64,000 nt of DNA from Mycolicibacterium austroafricanum (lineage in GTDB: Bacteria; Actinomycetota; Actinomycetes; Mycobacteriales; Mycobacteriaceae): positions 258,428 through 322,427 of the forward strand of contig NZ_HG964450.1 of assembly GCF_000612725.1 (NCBI RefSeq), given 5' to 3'. Below, piece after piece: positions 53,083 to 62,443 of the stretch. The translations under genes and the position numbers were made by a program. The notes beneath the pieces were generated by a model. It was not told the origin of the DNA. It made no database searches and saw only the letters and a program-made list of their open reading frames with translations. Positions within the stretch are counted from its first letter, which is position 1, and every line of letters starts with the position of its first letter.

Positions 53083-55452
53083 CTACGCCGCGACAGTCTC
53101 CTCGGACGAGGATGCCGCCGATGACGCCGCTGCCGCGATGGCTGTGGGCAGCTTGACCGACATGCCCTCGACGGTCACGTTGCCCCACGAGTAGAAGTTC
53201 AGGAACGAGATCGTCGAGGTGACGATCTGCACCGTCACCGACTGGCCCGGCTGCAGCGTGTGCGCCACCTGCTCCAGCGAGAAGGTGGCCGTGTGCGACT
53301 GCCCGTCCAACTCGACCGGAATCGGCGTCGCCTGATTGCCCAGCACCAAACCCGTTTCGTCGTCCACGATCTGGGCGTAGACATGTTTGGCGGTCCCGGT
53401 TCCGGAGTAGGTCAGAGTCAGCTCCGGCGCACCCACGATGTGCGTCTCGACGGTCGCATCCGGCACCGTCAGGTTCACCGCGTTCAAGGCCGGCGCCGCC
53501 GACGGCAATCCGACGAGGGTGCGTACCAGACCCTTCAGCAGGATCAGGGGGTTCGGCCCCGACCCACCGATGAACGGCACGAACGGGATCGTCTTGGGGT
53601 CGTCGCTGGACGCCTCGATCGGCGCGCCGAGCGACCCGGCCGGATAGGTCTCCGACGAGAACCATTCACCGTGCTGGTTCACCCACTCGAATTGCGCTCC
53701 GGGATCGACGGTTTCGTCGCCCTTGACGTAGCGGTCCAGCCATTCCAGCGTCTCGCCCCACACCTTCTCGCCGTCGTTGAAGCTGCTCAGGCACGCGCCG
53801 TGGCCGCCGCAGTACCACAGCACCTTCGTCGTCGTACCCGCCGCGATCAGCTCCAGCGCGTTGCGGTGCGCCTGGTCCAGGGTGAACAGGGTGTCGACCG
53901 TGCCCTGGATCAACAGCGTCGGAATCGTGATGCCGGCCAACTGATCCTGATAGCCGAAGCTCTCCACCAAATCGATGTCGGCGGGATCGGCGTGGCCGAA
54001 CAGCACACCGGCGATCGCCACCGGGAAGATCCGCGGATGCTCGCGCGCCAGCGTCAACGCCAGCACCGTCGGCAGTAGCGTGCCCCAGCCGCTGTTGACC
54101 GCTTCGCGCGGGAACAACACGTCGGTGAGGTTGTTCCACGCGATCGTCGGCACGATCGCGTCGATGCGGCGGTCGATTGCCGCTGCGGCCAACTGGATTC
54201 CACCGCCGTAGGAGGCGCCGACCATGCCGATCTTCGGGTCGCCGTCCACCTTCTGCACCGCGTCCAGCGTCGACAGCCAGCTGATGATGTGCGAGACGTC
54301 GCGGCCCTCGTAGTCGGGCGAGTCGAGGAACATCGTCCCCTCGGAATGCCATTCGCCGCGCGGATCCCAGGTCACCACGTTGTAGCCGGCCTTGCGCAAC
54401 ATCCCGACCCCGACGACGTCGTTGGGCAGGAACCCGTCGATGTCGATGCCCAGCGTCGTGGCCCCCGGCAGACCCAGCCCCGGACCCGACAGCACCGTCG
54501 GCGCGCTCTCGCCGGCCTTCAGCCCGGTGGCGGGCATGAAGTGCACGTAGATCTTCGCGCCGTCGAACGACGTGACCCGCACGGTGCGCGGCTTCGGATC
54601 GCCGGGTGCGGCGTCGTGGTCGACCGGCCAGCCGATCAACGGATGCAGGAACTCCCCCACGAACGGCAGCGCGTGCGCCAGGTGTACCAGCGGCGTGACG
54701 ACGAACCTGCCCAGCACAGGGATGTGCTGCAGCCACTCGAGCGGCGGCCTGAAGTCCTCGACCACGACGTCGGTCGGGATCGGATACTCGTCGGCGGCCA
54801 GGCTGGTGCCGACCTGGTCACCCGCCGACTGCGGGGTTTCGTCGGTGGCTTCCCGCCCCGCCGCCAGTACGGACATCACCAGCGAGGCGAGCGCAGGTGA
54901 CGCAGGCGCCTCGGTGTCGGCGACCGGCTGGTCGGGCGCGGTTTGGTCGGAGATATCCCTGGTCACCGTCTCGGTCTGGTCGGTCTCGGTCTGGGCGGCG
55001 GGCTGCTCGACGGCCGGCGCCTCTTCCGGTTCCAGCGGCTCCGCGACGGGCGGCTCCGCGTCGACGGGCTCTTCCTCAGCCGGCTCTTCGTCGACGGGCT
55101 CTTCCTCAGCCGGCTCTTCGTCGACGGGCTCTTCCTCAGCCGGTTCTTCGTCGACGGGCTCTTCCTCAGCCGGCTCCGCGTCGACGGGCTCTTCTTCAGC
55201 CGGTTCGTCCTCAGCCGGCTCTTCAGCTCCGGATTGCGAAGAGTCCCCGGCCTTCTCGTCGGCCATGGCCCCTCCCGACGACGCCACGGACTGCGAGGAC
55301 TGCGAGGTTTCCGTGGACGAGTCCGATGCTGAGGCCCCGGTGCCGTCGTCCGCGGAGGCGACTCCTGCCCCCGTGAAGACCGCTGCACCGATCCCCAGCG
55401 CGACTGCCAGACCACCGACTCGACCCACGTATGACCCCGCGCCCATGAACAA
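53083..55452 (-). CDS. Secreted S15-like alpha/beta hydrolase (intact paralog)
   Basis: The 789-residue protein has an N-terminal hydrophobic segment of a mycobacterial type (YVGRVGGLAVALGIGAAV ... ASADDG), an acidic low-complexity region with a repeated PAEEEPVDEE unit, and an alpha/beta hydrolase core (about 215-610) with WDPRGEWHS, GASYGGG (nucleophile), LIQGTVDTLF and CGGHGAC. A C-terminal beta-sandwich (about 640-770) fits the X-Pro dipeptidyl-peptidase/S15 layout. The start is uncertain: TTG 55452 or ATG 55446. The pseudogene at 23191-25517 is its paralog. Export to the cell wall is likely; the substrate is unknown. Confidence 0.82.
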   Translation of the reverse strand: MFMGAGSYVGRVGGLAVALGIGAAVFTGAGVASADDGTGASASDSSTETSQSSQSVASSGGAMADEKAGDSSQSGAEEPAEDEPAEEEPVDAEPAEEEPVDEEPAEEEPVDEEPAEEEPVDEEPAEEEPVDAEPPVAEPLEPEEAPAVEQPAAQTETDQTETVTRDISDQTAPDQPVADTEAPASPALASLVMSVLAAGREATDETPQSAGDQVGTSLAADEYPIPTDVVVEDFRPPLEWLQHIPVLGRFVVTPLVHLAHALPFVGEFLHPLIGWPVDHDAAPGDPKPRTVRVTSFDGAKIYVHFMPATGLKAGESAPTVLSGPGLGLPGATTLGIDIDGFLPNDVVGVGMLRKAGYNVVTWDPRGEWHSEGTMFLDSPDYEGRDVSHIISWLSTLDAVQKVDGDPKIGMVGASYGGGIQLAAAAIDRRIDAIVPTIAWNNLTDVLFPREAVNSGWGTLLPTVLALTLAREHPRIFPVAIAGVLFGHADPADIDLVESFGYQDQLAGITIPTLLIQGTVDTLFTLDQAHRNALELIAAGTTTKVLWYCGGHGACLSSFNDGEKVWGETLEWLDRYVKGDETVDPGAQFEWVNQHGEWFSSETYPAGSLGAPIEASSDDPKTIPFVPFIGGSGPNPLILLKGLVRTLVGLPSAAPALNAVNLTVPDATVETHIVGAPELTLTYSGTGTAKHVYAQIVDDETGLVLGNQATPIPVELDGQSHTATFSLEQVAHTLQPGQSVTVQIVTSTISFLNFYSWGNVTVEGMSVKLPTAIAAAASSAASSSEETVAA
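55061..55210. repeat. Five 30-bp coding tandem repeats
   Basis: Five in-register 30-bp units starting TCGACGGGCTCTTC encode ten-residue acidic repeats (EEPAEEEPVD type) in the hydrolase gene. The units are nearly identical, so the count may vary between strains by slippage or recombination without changing frame. Confidence 0.9.
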
Positions 55453-55772
55453 TGTGTCTACCCTGCGCCGACGGGCTTCCGGAACCCCTTTCGGGATTTA
55501 TTACCGATGAGTCAGTTAGCCCGCCTTGCGTCGACGGAATCAGCGGCGCTGAGGCGGGATCACGACGGATCCCTTCGTATGCGCAGGCGTAAACCGCGCG
55601 ATGCTATGACCGCAGCTGCCACGCCAGGTCGATCAACGGGGCCTTCGAGTTGCGCCGACACGCAGAATCCGCCGCGAGACGACACCTGCGGATCGAGGTT
55701 CGTCGCCGCCGAATTCCCTGAAAGCCTTGGAGTCTGATGAGTCTCCGATCCGGCTCCCAATCAAGACCGCTG
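55453..55772. other. Gap between hydrolase start and cold-shock terminator
   Basis: I see no gene here. It should contain the promoter of the leftward hydrolase gene. No clear -35/-10 pair was found. Confidence 0.4.
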
Positions 55773-55816
55773 CAAAACAGTGTGGGCTGGCAGGGATACC
55801 CTGCCAGCCCACACTG
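55773..55816 (-). terminator. Rho-independent terminator of the cold-shock gene
   Basis: A perfect 17-bp stem (55778-55794 with 55800-55816, ends CAGTGTGGGC) and a 5-nt loop are followed on the minus strand by TTTT. It lies 16 bp beyond the cspA stop at 55832, so it should end that message efficiently. Confidence 0.9.
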
Positions 55817-55831
55817 CGTATTCGAAGTCTG

Positions 55832-56035
55832 TTAGACCGCGGTCACTCGGACCGCCTGCGGCCCCTTGTTACCCTGCTCGACCTCAAACTCGACGCGCTG
55901 ATTCTCCTCGAGCGAGCGGTATCCGTTACCGCTGATCTCCGAGTAGTGGACGAACACATCGGGTGCGCCGCCGTCAGGGGCGATGAAGCCGAAGCCCTTA
56001 TCGCCGTTGAACCATTTCACAGTTCCCTGTGCCAT
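55832..56035 (-). CDS. cspA: Cold-shock protein (CspA family)
   Basis: The 67-residue protein is a complete single cold-shock domain: [15 protein letters not shown] (RNP1 within), VFVHYSEI (RNP2) and GPQAVRV. It binds single-stranded RNA and DNA and helps translation. ATG at 56035. It is monocistronic, with a strong terminator just after it. Confidence 0.95.
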   Translation of the reverse strand: MAQGTVKWFNGDKGFGFIAPDGGAPDVFVHYSEISGNGYRSLEENQRVEFEVEQGNKGPQAVRVTAV

Positions 56036-56157
56036 ACATTTCTTCTCTCACTTTGCACGAATGTCAGACAGACATCCTTGTTCAGGCTATCACGTCAGCC
56101 CTAGAAATCGCGGATCGGCATTGGATCCCGCTGAAAGGCATTGCACGCCAATCGGTT

Positions 56158-56646
56158 TCACGAAACAGCGGGTACTGCGCTCCAGTTCTCGCTCTCGGCC
56201 TCGGCCATTTTCATCACCACGCACGCGGTCTGGAAAAGTCGGCCGTCTCCGGATCCACCCGAGGTGGGTAGACCCGCCGCGGTACGCAGCACCATCGCCC
56301 CCAACGCCTGCGACGTCATGCTCGGCACCACCAGCAGTCTCGCGCACGCGGTGCGGCCGTCGATGTTCATCAGGCGGGGCCGCCGGTGATGCGCCCCGGA
56401 AAGCGTCAGGTGCGCCGCGCTGGCGATCGTCTCCAGGTCGAGCTGCCCTTCGGTGGCCGACCAGTTGACCCGGATCGCGACGATCTCACCCAGCTGCGGG
56501 TGCAACGCGCCGACGAGATCCGGCAGCTCCATTGCCATGGCGGCCGAATGCGGCCACCAGGCGCCGTCGATCCCGGCGCCGAGCTCCTTGGCCAGCGTGA
56601 CGCGGATTGGCTTCGCCGCCCGACGTGCGAGCGGAATTCCGTTCAC
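56158..56646 (-). CDS. DUF5994-like protein
   Basis: The 162-residue protein resembles DUF5994, a small family of mycobacterial proteins: IRVTLAKELGAGIDGAWWPHS, LPDLVGALHPQLGEIVAIRVNWS and ARLLVVPSMTSQALGAMVLR are visible. No catalytic motif is seen. The start is a GTG at 56646 without a clear ribosome binding site. The 287-bp gap to its right shows no gene. Confidence 0.72.
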   Translation of the reverse strand: MNGIPLARRAAKPIRVTLAKELGAGIDGAWWPHSAAMAMELPDLVGALHPQLGEIVAIRVNWSATEGQLDLETIASAAHLTLSGAHHRRPRLMNIDGRTACARLLVVPSMTSQALGAMVLRTAAGLPTSGGSGDGRLFQTACVVMKMAEAESENWSAVPAVS

Positions 56647-56933
56647 CGCGAACGCGATTCAGAGGGAAATCCGTTCTGCGGCAGGTCGGAGAAGACCGGG
56701 TTCTGCACGCGCTCGTCGGAGGTGTTTCCGACGGGTTCGGCGTGCGAGGTCTGTCGATGGGAAAACAAGTCAGAGGAATCCATAGTTAAAGGTCCTTGAG
56801 TGGTACGAGGCGGGCCCCGCACAGTGTCCGAGCGAAGAAAATCGCGTCGCGGGCCGAGTACGTTCCTGTCACGTCGTGGCGGCGGACGAACCGTCCGCGA
56901 ACTCGACCTGGTATCGAGGGTACACCCCGGCCG

Positions 56934-58265
56934 TCAGGCGGGCCCGCTCATCGGGCACTTCGGCGCCTCCGCCGCCACCACCCGCTTCGCCCTGACCCGG
57001 ATCCGCGCGCCCCGATGCGGCACGAAGATGACGTGCTTGAGGCGACGATGTTCGCCGCGCGCCGTGGTGGTCTCCAGCTCCACCCGGCGCAGGATCTCGC
57101 GCAGCACGACCTTGAACTCCACCATCGCGAACGTCGCGCCCAGGCAGCGGCGGTTACCCCCGCCGAACGGCAGATACGACGACGGGCTCAGCGTCGCGCC
57201 GAGCATGCGGTCGGGGTCGAACCGGTCGGCGTGCGGATAGATCTGCGAGTCGGCATGCACCGCCACCAGCCCGGGAATGACCATCACTCCGGCGGGCAGC
57301 CGGTATCCGGCCAACTCGACCGGCGCCTTGAGCACCCTGCCGACGTCGAACACCACCGGCCGGTCCCGCAGCGTCTCCTTCGCCACCGCGTCCAGGTAGT
57401 CGTCGTCCCCGTCGCGCGCCGCCCGCACCGCCTTGGCCAGCACTGCCGGGTGCCGGGTGAGCCGCTCCAGCGCCCACGACAGCGCGGTCGCCGTCGTGTC
57501 GTGGCCGGCCACCAGCAGCGTGATCAGCTGGTCGCGCAGCTCCTTGTCGGACATGTCACCGGCGCGCACCAGCATGGCCAGCGCGTCGGTGCGGGTGTCC
57601 AGGTCGGGGTCGGCGCGGCGGTCGGCGATCTCGGCGTAGAGCAGGCGGTCGGCCTCGGCGATGGCGTCGCGCACCGCGCGCCACGGGCGGCGGCGCAGCA
57701 GATCCTGGTTGGCGATCGCCAGCGTCTCCCACGGCCCGACGCTGAGCACCCGCGGCATCACCGTGCGCAACGCGGCCAGCCGGGCCTGATCGCTGGCTCC
57801 GATCACCGTCCGCAGGATCACCTCCAGCGTGATCTCCGACATCTTCGGCGCCACCGGGAAGGTCTCGCCCACCGGCCAGCCGGCGATGTTGTCGGCGGCG
57901 ATCTCGGCGATGACGCCGGCCTGCGCGGCAACCGCATCCCGGGCGAACGGGGCGAGCATCAGGCGGCGCCGGTCGCGGTGCAGGTCGCCGTCGATCACCA
58001 GCACCGAGGTATCCCCCAGCAGCCCCTTCAGCATCGAATTGGCTTCGCCCGCATGGTAGATGTCCGGGTCACCGGCGAACACCGTCTTGATGTCGGCGGG
58101 GTCGGTCAGATAGACCAGCGTCCCCATCGAGGCCACCCGCAGCGTGAACGCCGACCCGTAGCGGCGTCTGCACGCGGCGACGAAGCGCGGCCCGCACCTC
58201 AGCATCAACGCGGCCTGCACGGACCGAGGCAGCCGCGGGCCGGGCGGCAGCGACGTCGGCGTCAT
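56934..58265 (-). CDS. Cytochrome P450
   Basis: The 443-residue protein has the I-helix AGHDTTATALSW, the K-helix ExxR motif KETLRDRP, a PHADRFDPDRML stretch, and the heme-binding loop FGGGNRRCLGATFA with the axial cysteine. It matches the soluble bacterial P450 type. The ATG at 58265 fits the usual PPGPRLP start; the ORF extends to 58364 without support. No ferredoxin or reductase lies nearby. It is divergent from the RsbW-like gene. Confidence 0.92.
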   Translation of the reverse strand: MTPTSLPPGPRLPRSVQAALMLRCGPRFVAACRRRYGSAFTLRVASMGTLVYLTDPADIKTVFAGDPDIYHAGEANSMLKGLLGDTSVLVIDGDLHRDRRRLMLAPFARDAVAAQAGVIAEIAADNIAGWPVGETFPVAPKMSEITLEVILRTVIGASDQARLAALRTVMPRVLSVGPWETLAIANQDLLRRRPWRAVRDAIAEADRLLYAEIADRRADPDLDTRTDALAMLVRAGDMSDKELRDQLITLLVAGHDTTATALSWALERLTRHPAVLAKAVRAARDGDDDYLDAVAKETLRDRPVVFDVGRVLKAPVELAGYRLPAGVMVIPGLVAVHADSQIYPHADRFDPDRMLGATLSPSSYLPFGGGNRRCLGATFAMVEFKVVLREILRRVELETTTARGEHRRLKHVIFVPHRGARIRVRAKRVVAAEAPKCPMSGPA

Positions 58266-58369
58266 CACCCCAGCGTAGAAGGCACGGCCCCTGCCGTACC
58301 GCGGATCACGCATCGCAGCGCCCTGAAAACGGGTGTCTAGCCGGGCACCGAGCGGGGTAGCCAAACGGT

Positions 58370-58816
58370 ATGACTGTTATCACGCCGCTGACGTCAACCA
58401 CCTCCGAACAGCTGACGGTCAGCGGCGCGGCGACGGCCACCAGCGCGGCACAGATGCGGCACAGATTCGGTGACTGGCTGCGCGAGCGCGGCATCCCCGA
58501 CGTCGAGCGCAACGACATCCTGATGGCCGTCAACGAGGCGCTGGCCAACTGCGTCGACCACGCCTACGCCGGCCGGCCTTCGCCGGGACCGATGACCGTG
58601 CGCGCGGACTTCGAACCCGTCAACAGTTGTCTGAGCGTGTGCGTCACCGACCACGGCCGCTGGCGCCCGCCCGGCCTGTACCGGCGGCCCGACCGACGGG
58701 GCCGCGGCGTCGCGTTGATGCACGCGTTGACCGACCACTGCACCATCAGCGGTCGCCGCGACGGGACCACGGTGTGCCTGGACTACCGCTGCGAGACCCG
58801 GCCCGCCGACAACTAG
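58370..58816 (+). CDS. RsbW-like anti-sigma factor kinase (HATPase)
   Basis: The 148-residue protein has the GHKL ATPase motifs of RsbW-type kinases: an N-box NEALANCVDHAY, D-H-G in VTDHGRW (G1-like) and RGRGVALMHALTDH (G2). Such proteins bind sigma factors of the SigB/SigF type or phosphorylate anti-anti-sigma factors. No sigma factor or STAS protein is next to it. It converges with a DUF6480-like gene; the two stops share CTAG. Confidence 0.82.
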   Translation: MTVITPLTSTTSEQLTVSGAATATSAAQMRHRFGDWLRERGIPDVERNDILMAVNEALANCVDHAYAGRPSPGPMTVRADFEPVNSCLSVCVTDHGRWRPPGLYRRPDRRGRGVALMHALTDHCTISGRRDGTTVCLDYRCETRPADN

Positions 58817-59052
58817 CCGAGTACCTGCACGACGAGGTATACGCCCGTCGCCGCGAACAGCGCCACGAACAGGCCGAGCGCGACGAATGTGACGACGGCC
58901 CTCGGGGTGAGGTTGCGTCCGGCCGCTGGGTCGCGGTTGGCCGTGGCCCGCGTCTGCGCCGAGTCCGGGGGCGCCTCTCCGGGGCGGACACCCCCGGCGC
59001 GCTCCTCGCCGGGGGTGTCCATCGGATCTGGATCAGGAGGTAGCGCGGTCAC
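58813..59052 (-). CDS. Small membrane protein, DUF6480-like
   Basis: The 79-residue protein has a polar N-terminal half (PPDPDPMDTPGEERAGGVRPGEAPPDSAQT) and one C-terminal helix (AVVTFVALGLFVALFAATGVYLV). This layout resembles DUF6480. GTG start at 59052, three bases after the end of the next gene, so it is likely the last gene of a three-gene stress-type operon. Confidence 0.68.
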   Translation of the reverse strand: MTALPPDPDPMDTPGEERAGGVRPGEAPPDSAQTRATANRDPAAGRNLTPRAVVTFVALGLFVALFAATGVYLVVQVLG

Positions 59053-59055
59053 AGG

Positions 59056-59727
59056 TCATTCACTCTTTTCGGCTTGTCGCTTGTCCTTCTCGGCCTCGCT
59101 GAAATCCGCGAGCCGGTCCGCGTGGGCGCGCGCACCCGCGGCCGCACTCCGCTTGGATGCGGCGTCGTCGAGTTCCTTCTCGGCCACCGACGTCACCACC
59201 TTCTCGGCGGCCCGACTGCGGTTCTGCATGCTGCGCTTGGCCTTCTCGGCGGCCTCGACCTTCCGGCCGGCCGCCTCGTCGACCTCACGTTTGGCCTGCG
59301 CGGTGCGCGACGCGACGCTCTGCGCCACGTCCTGGGTGCGCTTGTCGGCCTTCTGCCGGGCGTTCTGCACCCGTTGCCGCGCCTCCTGGCCGGCCTTCTG
59401 CGGCGCCGTCGCGGCCTTGTCGCGCTTGCGCTGCAACTCGTCGGCGGCCTGCTCTTTCTGCTGCGCGGCGACCTCGTCGAGGCGGGCGGCCTCACCGAGG
59501 GCGGACGCCTTCTCGATGCGGGTGATTCCCGACTCCTCGAGCTCGTTGTCGCGCAGGAAGCTGCCCGCCGCGGCGTCGGCCGCACCGATCGCGCGTTCGT
59601 AGAGCAGCCGGGCCGGCGCCTCGGTGTCCACGCGCGTGAGGAACCGACGTTCGATCAGCTGCAGCGGTGTCCGGGCCAGCCGGTACTGGAAGCGCAGCAC
59701 GGCGAACGGGATGTCGGTGATGCTCAT
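59056..59727 (-). CDS. Helical charged protein (often mislabelled IF2 family)
   Basis: The 223-residue protein starts with a short hydrophobic stretch (SITDIPFAVLRFQYRL) followed by almost entirely Ala/Glu/Lys/Arg helix, predicted coiled coil. Such mycobacterial proteins are sometimes called translation initiation factor IF2 family, but there is no GTPase domain. The ATG at 59727 follows GGAG. It lies between the CsbD-like gene and the DUF6480-like gene. Confidence 0.7.
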   Translation of the reverse strand: MSITDIPFAVLRFQYRLARTPLQLIERRFLTRVDTEAPARLLYERAIGAADAAAGSFLRDNELEESGITRIEKASALGEAARLDEVAAQQKEQAADELQRKRDKAATAPQKAGQEARQRVQNARQKADKRTQDVAQSVASRTAQAKREVDEAAGRKVEAAEKAKRSMQNRSRAAEKVVTSVAEKELDDAASKRSAAAGARAHADRLADFSEAEKDKRQAEKSE

Positions 59728-59753
59728 CGTCAACTCCTTTGTGTCGTCTGCGT

Positions 59754-60308
59754 TTACGGCAGCTTGGGATGGTCGTCGGCGGCTGCTGCCTGTCGCCGCA
59801 GCCGATCCGCGTCGGCTTCGGCGCGTTCGGCTTCTGCCGTTTTCTGTTGGTAGTCCGCGGCGGCCTCGTGGTACTCCTCGGCGGCGTCGGCGACCCGGCC
59901 GCGCCGCTCCGCGGTCGCGCGCTGCGCTTCGCGTTGCACGTCGGCCTCGAAGGCACTCTGGGCGCCGGCCACGTCACGGCGTCCGGATTCCTCGGCCATC
60001 TGCCGTCGGGCGGCCTGCTCGCTGCGCACCGCGCTCTCGGCGGTGGCGGCCTGCACCTCGGCCCGGGCACGTTGCTGCGCGCCCCGCAGCTCGGCCTCAC
60101 CGGCCTTTTCACGGGCCTGCGCGGCCTCGGCGTCGGCCTCGGCCTCGTTGCGGCTGGCCGCGCGCCGTTCCTTGGCCTCGGCCTGTTCGAGCTGCCCCTC
60201 GGCGGTCAGCGAGTCATTGCCGGTGATCGCACCGGCGACCTCCTTGGCCTTGCCCTTGAGGGCCTCCACGAAACTCTTGCGGGTCTGGGCGGCCTTGTCG
60301 TCGCTCAT
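59754..60308 (-). CDS. CsbD-like stress protein with long helical tail
   Basis: The first 45 residues match the CsbD stress-response fold (LKGKAKEVAGAITGNDSLTAEGQLEQ). A highly charged Ala-rich coiled coil of about 130 residues follows. CsbD proteins are usually short and controlled by general stress sigma factors, which fits the RsbW-like gene nearby. GGAGACG precedes the ATG at 60308. The tail resembles that of the next gene, suggesting that both proteins interact. Confidence 0.78.
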   Translation of the reverse strand: MSDDKAAQTRKSFVEALKGKAKEVAGAITGNDSLTAEGQLEQAEAKERRAASRNEAEADAEAAQAREKAGEAELRGAQQRARAEVQAATAESAVRSEQAARRQMAEESGRRDVAGAQSAFEADVQREAQRATAERRGRVADAAEEYHEAAADYQQKTAEAERAEADADRLRRQAAAADDHPKLP

Positions 60309-60382
60309 CGGCGTCTCCTTCGGGATCGTCGTGAACTGCCGACGTACCCACCAGGAGCCGATCTACACGGGCCGGTGGCCTA

Positions 60383-62143
60383 TCACCTGGTCGCGCCGTT
60401 GACGGCCGGTTTGTCGATCATGCCGCGCTCGACGCCCCACATGGTGGCGATGGCCCGGTAGTCACCGCTCTCGATCAGGTGCTCCAGCGCCAGGCGCAGC
60501 GACTCGGTCAGTCCTGAGCCTTTCGCCACCGGCCAGCCGTAGGGGGCCGAGTCGAACACGTCGCCGGCGGGCACCAGCTCGCCGCGGCTGAGCTTGATCG
60601 CGAAACCCGTCACCGGCGAATCGGCCGACATCGCGTCCACCTCGCCCTTGATCAGCGCGGTGGTGACCTCGTCCTGGTTCTTGAACACGACCATCTCGAT
60701 CGGCTCCATCCCGGCGGCCGTGCACTGGTCGCTCTTGGCGGGCAACTCCTCGGTGGCCTGCAGGGTCGCTTCTGCCACACCGACTTTCAACCCGCACGCC
60801 GATGCCGGCCCCAGCGCGGTGCCGGGTCGGCGGGCCCACTGCGTGCCGGCCTCCAGGTAGGTGACGAAGTCGACGAGCTCCTCGCGCTCCCTGGTGTCGG
60901 TCACCGAGGACATCCCGACGTCGAAGGTGCCGTCGACCACCGAGGGCAGGATCGCGTCGAACGTGGTGTTGCGGTAGTCCGGGACCAGGCCGAGCACCCG
61001 TGTCACCGCGTCCATCAGCTCGACGTCGAAGCCGACGAGCTGTCCGTCGGCGTTCTTGAACTCCATCGGCGCGTACGGCACGTTCACCCCGATGACCAGC
61101 CGGCCGGTGCCGCGGATGTCGGCGGGCACCGTCGCCGCGATCGCCTCGACGGCACCGTCGGGCAGCGGCGCGCCGGCGTCGTGCCGCCACGGCGCCCACA
61201 CCCACAGGCCGATTCCGACCAGGGCGGCGACCAGCACCGCGGCGCCCGCGGCCAGCAGCCCCTTGTGCGGCTTCTTGCGGTCCGGGCGGGCGGCGGCGTG
61301 CCGCGAGGTTCTGCCGGGTCGGCGCACCGGCGCGTTGAGCGCCCGCTTCGCGGCCTGGGCGAGTTCCCCGGCGCTCTGGTAGCGCTTGTCCGGCTTCTTG
61401 GCCATGCCCTTGGCGATGACCTCGTCGAACGCGGCCAGCCGCGGATCGGTGTCGGACGGGCGCGGGATCTCCGAGACCATGTGCCCGGCGATCTGCTGCT
61501 CGAGGCTGTCGGCGGGGTAAGGCCTTGAGCCGGTGAGACATTCGTAGAGCACACAGGTCAGCGCGTAGATGTCGGAGCGGGCGTCGACCTCGCCGCCCTC
61601 GAACCGCTCCGGCGCCATGTACGCCAGCGTGCCCAGCGTGCTGCCCGCGGTGGTCAGGCCCTTCTCCCCCGCGGTGCGGGCCAGCCCGAAGTCGATCAGG
61701 TACACGAAGTCGCGGCCGGTGATCAGGATGTTGGACGGCTTGATGTCGCGGTGGATCAGATCCAGCTTGTGCGCGGCGTCCAGCCCGTTGGCGACCTGCT
61801 CGACGACCGTGACGGCGAACGCCGCGCCGAGGGGTTTCTCCGTCTCCTGCAGCATCGTGCCGAGGTTGCGGCCCTCGATGAGGCGCATGTCCAGGTACAG
61901 ACGGCCGTCGATCTCGCCGTACCCGTGGATCGGGACCACGTGCGGGTCGTTGATGCCCGCGGCGGCCTGGGATTCGCGCCGGAACCGGGCCTGGAACGTC
62001 TCGTCCTGCGCCATGCTGTGTGGCAGCACCTTCAGCGCGACGACGCGGTCGGTCTTGGTGTCGTAGGCCTGATAGACCTCACCCATACCGCCGCGGCCGA
62101 TCAGCTTTTGGAGTCGATAGTGCCCGAATGGTGTCGCATTCAC
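60383..62143 (-). CDS. Ser/Thr kinase fused to an extracellular solute-binding domain
   Basis: The 586-residue protein has a cytoplasmic Hanks-type kinase (about 8-270): GRGGMGEVYQA (17-27), K38, HRDIKPSN with D133, DFG at 151-153 and APE. A basic linker and one membrane helix (about 296-316) follow. The extracellular part (about 345-575) is a family 3 periplasmic solute-binding domain, as in glutamine/amino-acid receptors: RLVIGVNVPYAPMEFKN, GFDVELMDAVTRVLG, DAILPSVVDGTFDVGMSSVTDTREREELVDF, and LKVGVAEATLQATEE. So it looks like a kinase that senses an amino acid directly. GTG start after GAGGAGAGC. The stop is near 60383, with the CsbD-like gene downstream. Confidence 0.88.
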   Translation of the reverse strand: MNATPFGHYRLQKLIGRGGMGEVYQAYDTKTDRVVALKVLPHSMAQDETFQARFRRESQAAAGINDPHVVPIHGYGEIDGRLYLDMRLIEGRNLGTMLQETEKPLGAAFAVTVVEQVANGLDAAHKLDLIHRDIKPSNILITGRDFVYLIDFGLARTAGEKGLTTAGSTLGTLAYMAPERFEGGEVDARSDIYALTCVLYECLTGSRPYPADSLEQQIAGHMVSEIPRPSDTDPRLAAFDEVIAKGMAKKPDKRYQSAGELAQAAKRALNAPVRRPGRTSRHAAARPDRKKPHKGLLAAGAAVLVAALVGIGLWVWAPWRHDAGAPLPDGAVEAIAATVPADIRGTGRLVIGVNVPYAPMEFKNADGQLVGFDVELMDAVTRVLGLVPDYRNTTFDAILPSVVDGTFDVGMSSVTDTREREELVDFVTYLEAGTQWARRPGTALGPASACGLKVGVAEATLQATEELPAKSDQCTAAGMEPIEMVVFKNQDEVTTALIKGEVDAMSADSPVTGFAIKLSRGELVPAGDVFDSAPYGWPVAKGSGLTESLRLALEHLIESGDYRAIATMWGVERGMIDKPAVNGATR

Positions 62144-62443
62144 CGGTGCTCTCCTCGGCTGCGGCCAATCGGTCTGGCGTTAGAAGCTACATCGCATTTG
62201 CCGGGGCTGCCCGGACGCATGTCAATCGCCTTGCGACCCGTTGCCCGATTTGGGCTGCCCGGTTGAGGACGACACGACGGCGTGCTTCAGGGGTGCAGCA
62301 TTCTTACCACGCGCAGGTGCCCGACGACATGCCCTGCCACGAGGCCGGATGTGTCCTTCAGTGCCCACTCGGGCACGTCACGACGGCTTCGCGATGACCG
62401 AAGCGGCCTTACCTGGGATTTTGACGCGGCCAGGCGGGCATCC
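62144..62443. other. 300-bp gap upstream of the kinase
   Basis: The region carries the kinase promoter and the end of the small leftward gene's message. I see no gene or obvious repeat. Confidence 0.4.
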
